Of a stretch of 42,397 bases of DNA, positions 39,121 through 42,397 are shown one piece after another. The notes below the pieces were generated by a model. That model ran no database searches. It had not been told where the DNA came from and saw nothing but the letters and a program-made list of their open reading frames with translations. The position numbers and the translations under genes are program-made. Within the stretch, counting starts at the first letter, position 1; the number at the start of each line of letters is the position of its first letter. The DNA comes from Entophlyctis helioformis (Eukaryota; Chytridiomycota; Chytridiomycetes; Chytridiales; Chytriomycetaceae), in contig JAHLKH010000206.1 in assembly GCA_025526915.1 (NCBI GenBank), forward strand, positions 1-42,397. The letters run 5' to 3'.

Positions 39121-42100
39121 TCAGCCGGAGCAGGTGCCGCGGGCGTGGCTGCTGCTGGAGCAGAGGCCACTGGTGCAGGAGCAGGCGCAGCGCGCTTGCG
39201 GCGAGAGGCTTGGATGCCTTGGGCTGCGTGGGAGCAGGAGCCGCGGCGGGAGCAGGAGCAGCCGGTGCAGGAGCAGCCGGAGCAGGAGCCGCGCGCGTGG
39301 GCTGAGCCGGTTTGGACGCCTTGCCTTTAGGCGCCTTGGACGGCCGAGTGTGGAATGCCTTGACGAGGTCCTGGGCCTTGCGCATGTCGCGGCTGGGACC
39401 CATGTGTTGTCGTCGGCTGGATAGCCAACCCACTTGACCAGATACTCGATCTTGCCGCGATAAGTGCGCGAGTCGACGATCTGCTCGACCTCGTAGTTGT
39501 CCGACGTGCCGTCGTCGGCATGGTACTCGGGGTCAGGCCGTGAGGGCACGTCCTTGCGGCCGGTAGGCGCAGACAGAGGGTCAACGTATGGGCAGATCCG
39601 GTCGGCATGGAACACGTTGTGGACGCGGTGCAGCGAGGCAGGCAGCGCGAGCGTGTAGTTGAGGCCAGATTCACCAGAGTCCAGGCTGGTGATGGCAAAA
39701 GGGCCGAGCCACTTGGCGGCCGTGAGCGGCGGGCGGTGCGAGTCCGCCGGCCAGGAGATGCCCTCAGCGTTGAGGAGCACCATGTCGCCGACCTTGTACG
39801 CAGGGTGACGGCGGCGACGCTTGTTTGCCTGAACGGCCATGGCTGCCTGGGCTTTGCGCCGATTCAAAATGGCCGAGTCGCGGGCAGCGGCCATGTCCAG
39901 CAGCAGGTCGCGGGCCGCGGCAGATGGTGCCAGGGCCGGCTCGGACGGGAAGGACCGCGGGTGGCGGCCAAACGCCAGGAAGAAGGGTGCAAAGCCAGAC
40001 GACGCAGACGGCGCGCAGTTGAGGCCAAAGCAGGTGGGACCGAGCAGCAACGGCCAGTCAGAGCCGTGGTAATCGGCCGCCTTGGCGAGCGCATCCTTGA
40101 TGGTGCGGATGCTGCGTTCGGCCAGGCCGTCAGTCTGCTGGTGGCGAGCCGTGCTGAGGTTCTGCTTGATCCGGGCAGCGGTGCAGAGGCTCGACCAGAA
40201 GGCCGACAGCCAGCGGGCGTCGCGGTCCGAGACGATGTCGACGGGAAGCCCTTGCCCGAGCAGACCCAGCGAGTCAGGAAGAGCTCGGCCAGCTCCTGGG
40301 CCGACGACGAGCGGCGGCACGGGAACGCGTCGCAGAGGCCGGACAGGCGATCGACCACAACCAGAGCAGCATCAAACGCATCGTCTTGTCCGCCCGCAGG
40401 CAGGAACATGACGTCCATGGCGACGCTCGAGAAGCAGTCGTCCGGGATCGCGAGTGGATGCAGCAGGCCGTCAGGCCGGTGGTTGGGCGTGCGGTGGCGC
40501 TGGCACACGTCGCATGAGGCGACATAGGCAGCAATGTCCTCAGACATTCTGGGCCAGAAGTACCGGTTCGACAAGCGGCTGGTGGTCCGCTGACGTCCCT
40601 GGTGCGCGCCAAAGGGAGAGTCGTGGTAGTGGGCGAGCAGATCCGCGCGCAGAGACTGCGGCACATACAAGCGGTTGCCTTTGTACCACCACGCACCATC
40701 CAAGCACTCCATGTGCACAACGACCTTGCGGTCGGCCGGCGTGGCTGACGACGGGTCAGCCTTCCAGCCAGGCAGTCTGGAGGCGAATGGGTCGGCCGGC
40801 AACGCCGCACGCACGTCTTTCGCCCAGTCAGAGTCAGTGCGCAGATTGGCAGCACGGATCGGGACAGGCGAGCGACAGTTTGTGCAGAGAGGGGCCTTTG
40901 AGGGATCGCGGGACAGCAGATCGGCCAGCGAGTTGAGCTCGCCAGGCACGTACTCGATGGATGTATCAAACTCCTGCAGAGACAGGACCCATCGAGCCTG
41001 CCGATCCGACAGGTGGGGCTGCGTGGCCAACCAGACCAGCGCCTTGTGGTCAGTGTGCGTGACAGAGCGCACACTGGACAGCAGATGACGGAAACGCGAG
41101 AAGAACTCCACGATGGCAAGCAACTCGCGTTCGTGGGTTGGATAGTTCATCTCGGCTGGGCTAAGCTTACGTGACCAGCAGGCCACCAGCTTCTCGCCAT
41201 CTGGGTGGATCTGCGACAGGTAGCCGGCAATGACGTAGTTGCTGGCATCAGTGTAGACATGCGTTTCCAGAGCCGGGTCAAAGAACCGCAGCTCGGTAGC
41301 CTTCAACACTGCCTGTCGCAGGTCTTCCACAGCCTGCTTTTGAGCAGGGCCCCACTCCCACTTGGCATTCTTGGCTAGTAGCTTGTAAGTGGCAAGCACA
41401 TGGTGGCGTACGCCTTTGCAGGGTTCGGCCACCAATGAATGACTTTAGCCACACAAGCTTACCTAGCCAAGTTGCCAGAGTGGTTGTGTTGGAGATGTGG
41501 GGGCGCTGCCATGTCCTGCAAGTGCTTTGGCGCAATGGAATAACCAGTGGGCGAGAGCACGTGACCGCAGAACTCAATGTCCTGCTGCAGGATCATGCAC
41601 TTGGACGGCTTAATGTACAATTGAGCCTCCAGTAGCAGCTTGAGAACAGTGCGTAGGTGTTTGATATGCTCCTTGTACGTCGCGCTGTAGATGTAGATGT
41701 CATCCATGTACACCGAGACGCACGTGCCCAGCAGCTCATTGAGCGTCGACTGGATGGCCTGTGTAAACACAGCCGGAGCATTGGTCAGCCCAAAAGGCAT
41801 GACCGTGAACTCAAAGTGACCAAACTGGGTGGAGAACGCAGTTTTCCACTGGTCCTCCGCCTTAACACGAATGTTAAGGAAGCCCTGCGGATGTCAAGCA
41901 TCGAGCGGAAGGGTTTGTTTGCCAAGTTATCACGGAGGGTCTCAATCTCCGGGATTGCACTGTGGAACTTCACCGAGATGTTGTTCAAGCCGCGGTAGTC
42001 GATGACCAACCGCAGCGAACCATCCTTTTTGCGGACAAAGAGCATGCCAGCGCCCAAAGGCGATGACGAGCGGCGGATGTAACCTTTGGTGTACCACTCG

Positions 42101-42397
42101 TCCAGCTGCTTCTTGAGCGCTACGGATGCATCCTGGTTCAGTTTCTTGAGGCCACGACGCGGCGGCAGCTGCGCATCCTTAATGAAAGGGATCGCAATCT
42201 CGAACTCCGAGTCGTGCGCACGGCCTTGCGGCAGGCAGCAGACCTCGTAGTAGTCGATGAATGCTTCTGCGTCTCCTCGTCCGGGCAGACTGGAAGGTAG
42301 GGGTACTTCTCCTTCAGCTCGTCCGGGGTGAGGCCGTTTGCGGCCGCGACGCGAAGGCGCGCATCGGCAGCTGCCTCACGGTCCTCGGCAGGTCATC
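39121..42397 (-). pseudogene. pol: Ty3/gypsy pol polyprotein (RT, RNase H, integrase, chromodomain), frame-disrupted
   Basis: From the right edge: reverse transcriptase (KKDGSLRLVIDYRGLNN, MPFGLTNAPAVF, catalytic YMDD in VSVYMDDIYIYS), RNase H (VYTDASNYVIAGYL, THERELLAIVEF, TDHKALVWL), integrase with HHCC finger (HYHDSPFGAH and CDVCQRH) and DDE residues ([26 protein letters not shown]), then a chromodomain ([20 protein letters not shown]). Frame changes of one base are needed near 41883-41885 (CCC run), 41499-41503 (G run), 41421-41432, 40249-40251 (CCC run) and 39388-39396. No in-frame nonsense codon is seen apart from these. The copy is therefore either recently inactivated or intact but mis-sequenced. 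The C-terminal tail is Pro/Ala-rich and its end is uncertain (38984-39121). Confidence 0.88.

Larger units (their letters stand above)
38583..42397 (-). mobile_element. Ty3/gypsy chromovirus-type LTR retrotransposon (partial)
   Basis: Order on the reverse strand: reverse transcriptase, RNase H, integrase, chromodomain, polypurine tract, LTR. This order and the chromodomain identify a chromovirus of Ty3/gypsy. Gag, protease and the 5' LTR lie beyond the window. Between the end of pol and the LTR (38851-39120) is a strongly purine-rich forward-strand stretch (39003-39105) without other signals. Confidence 0.9.

Noticed and set aside
39607..40527. Forward frame of about 300 codons
   Set aside because: Exactly antisense to retrotransposon integrase, which is well supported on the reverse strand.
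38583..42397. Ty1/copia or LINE assignment
   Set aside because: Integrase follows RNase H and a chromodomain follows integrase, which defines a Ty3/gypsy chromovirus.
1..42397. tRNA or rRNA genes
   Set aside because: No tRNA A/B box pair with a foldable cloverleaf and no rRNA core sequence was recognised by reading; a covariance search could not be run.

Overview
The window is nuclear DNA of a compact, intron-rich eukaryote, most likely a zoosporic (chytrid-like) fungus. Nearly all host genes carry short introns, mostly 50-120 bp. An ARMC3-type gene, a family tied to flagella in animals, suggests a flagellated stage. A stand-alone prephenate dehydratase argues against an animal. A chromodomain Ty3/gypsy retrotransposon and Fanzor elements fit a fungus. 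This placement is inferred from gene content only.

Layout: 1-2781 is a Fanzor element (eukaryotic TnpB relative, RNA-guided nuclease family), copy 1, frameshifted. 2893-6111 (-) encodes an AKR1-type ankyrin/DHHC palmitoyltransferase. 6069-6516 holds a 41-bp inverted repeat around a decayed Fanzor fragment. Then come SGF29 (+), ribosomal protein L26/uL24 (-), Sm protein G (-), eIF2B delta (-) and, head to head with it, ARMC3 (+, 14 exons). 17164-21849 holds two intronless tandem paralogues of an unrecognised four-span membrane protein. Next are a tiny putative membrane protein (-), prephenate dehydratase (+), a very large glutamine-rich C2H2 zinc-finger factor (-), a PAS-kinase-like protein kinase (+) and a GNL1-type circularly permuted GTPase (+). 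The right end is Fanzor copy 2 (-, open throughout), a 260-bp LTR 27 bp upstream of its start codon in the same orientation, and the Ty3/gypsy pol region (-) running off the window.

The host genes are a mix of housekeeping functions: translation initiation, ribosome, splicing, SAGA chromatin reading, phenylalanine synthesis, palmitoylation and signalling. I see no operon-like logic among them. The coherent system is the Fanzor family: two multi-exon copies plus one relic. Both full copies lie tail to tail with a host gene and share a conserved 3' flank that is a candidate guide-RNA region; one copy has been placed behind a retrotransposon LTR.

Caution: at least five conserved host-gene exons need a one-base correction, often in a homopolymer, to stay in frame. 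Single-base sequencing or assembly errors are therefore likely, and the lesion in Fanzor copy 1 and those in the retrotransposon may be of the same kind.
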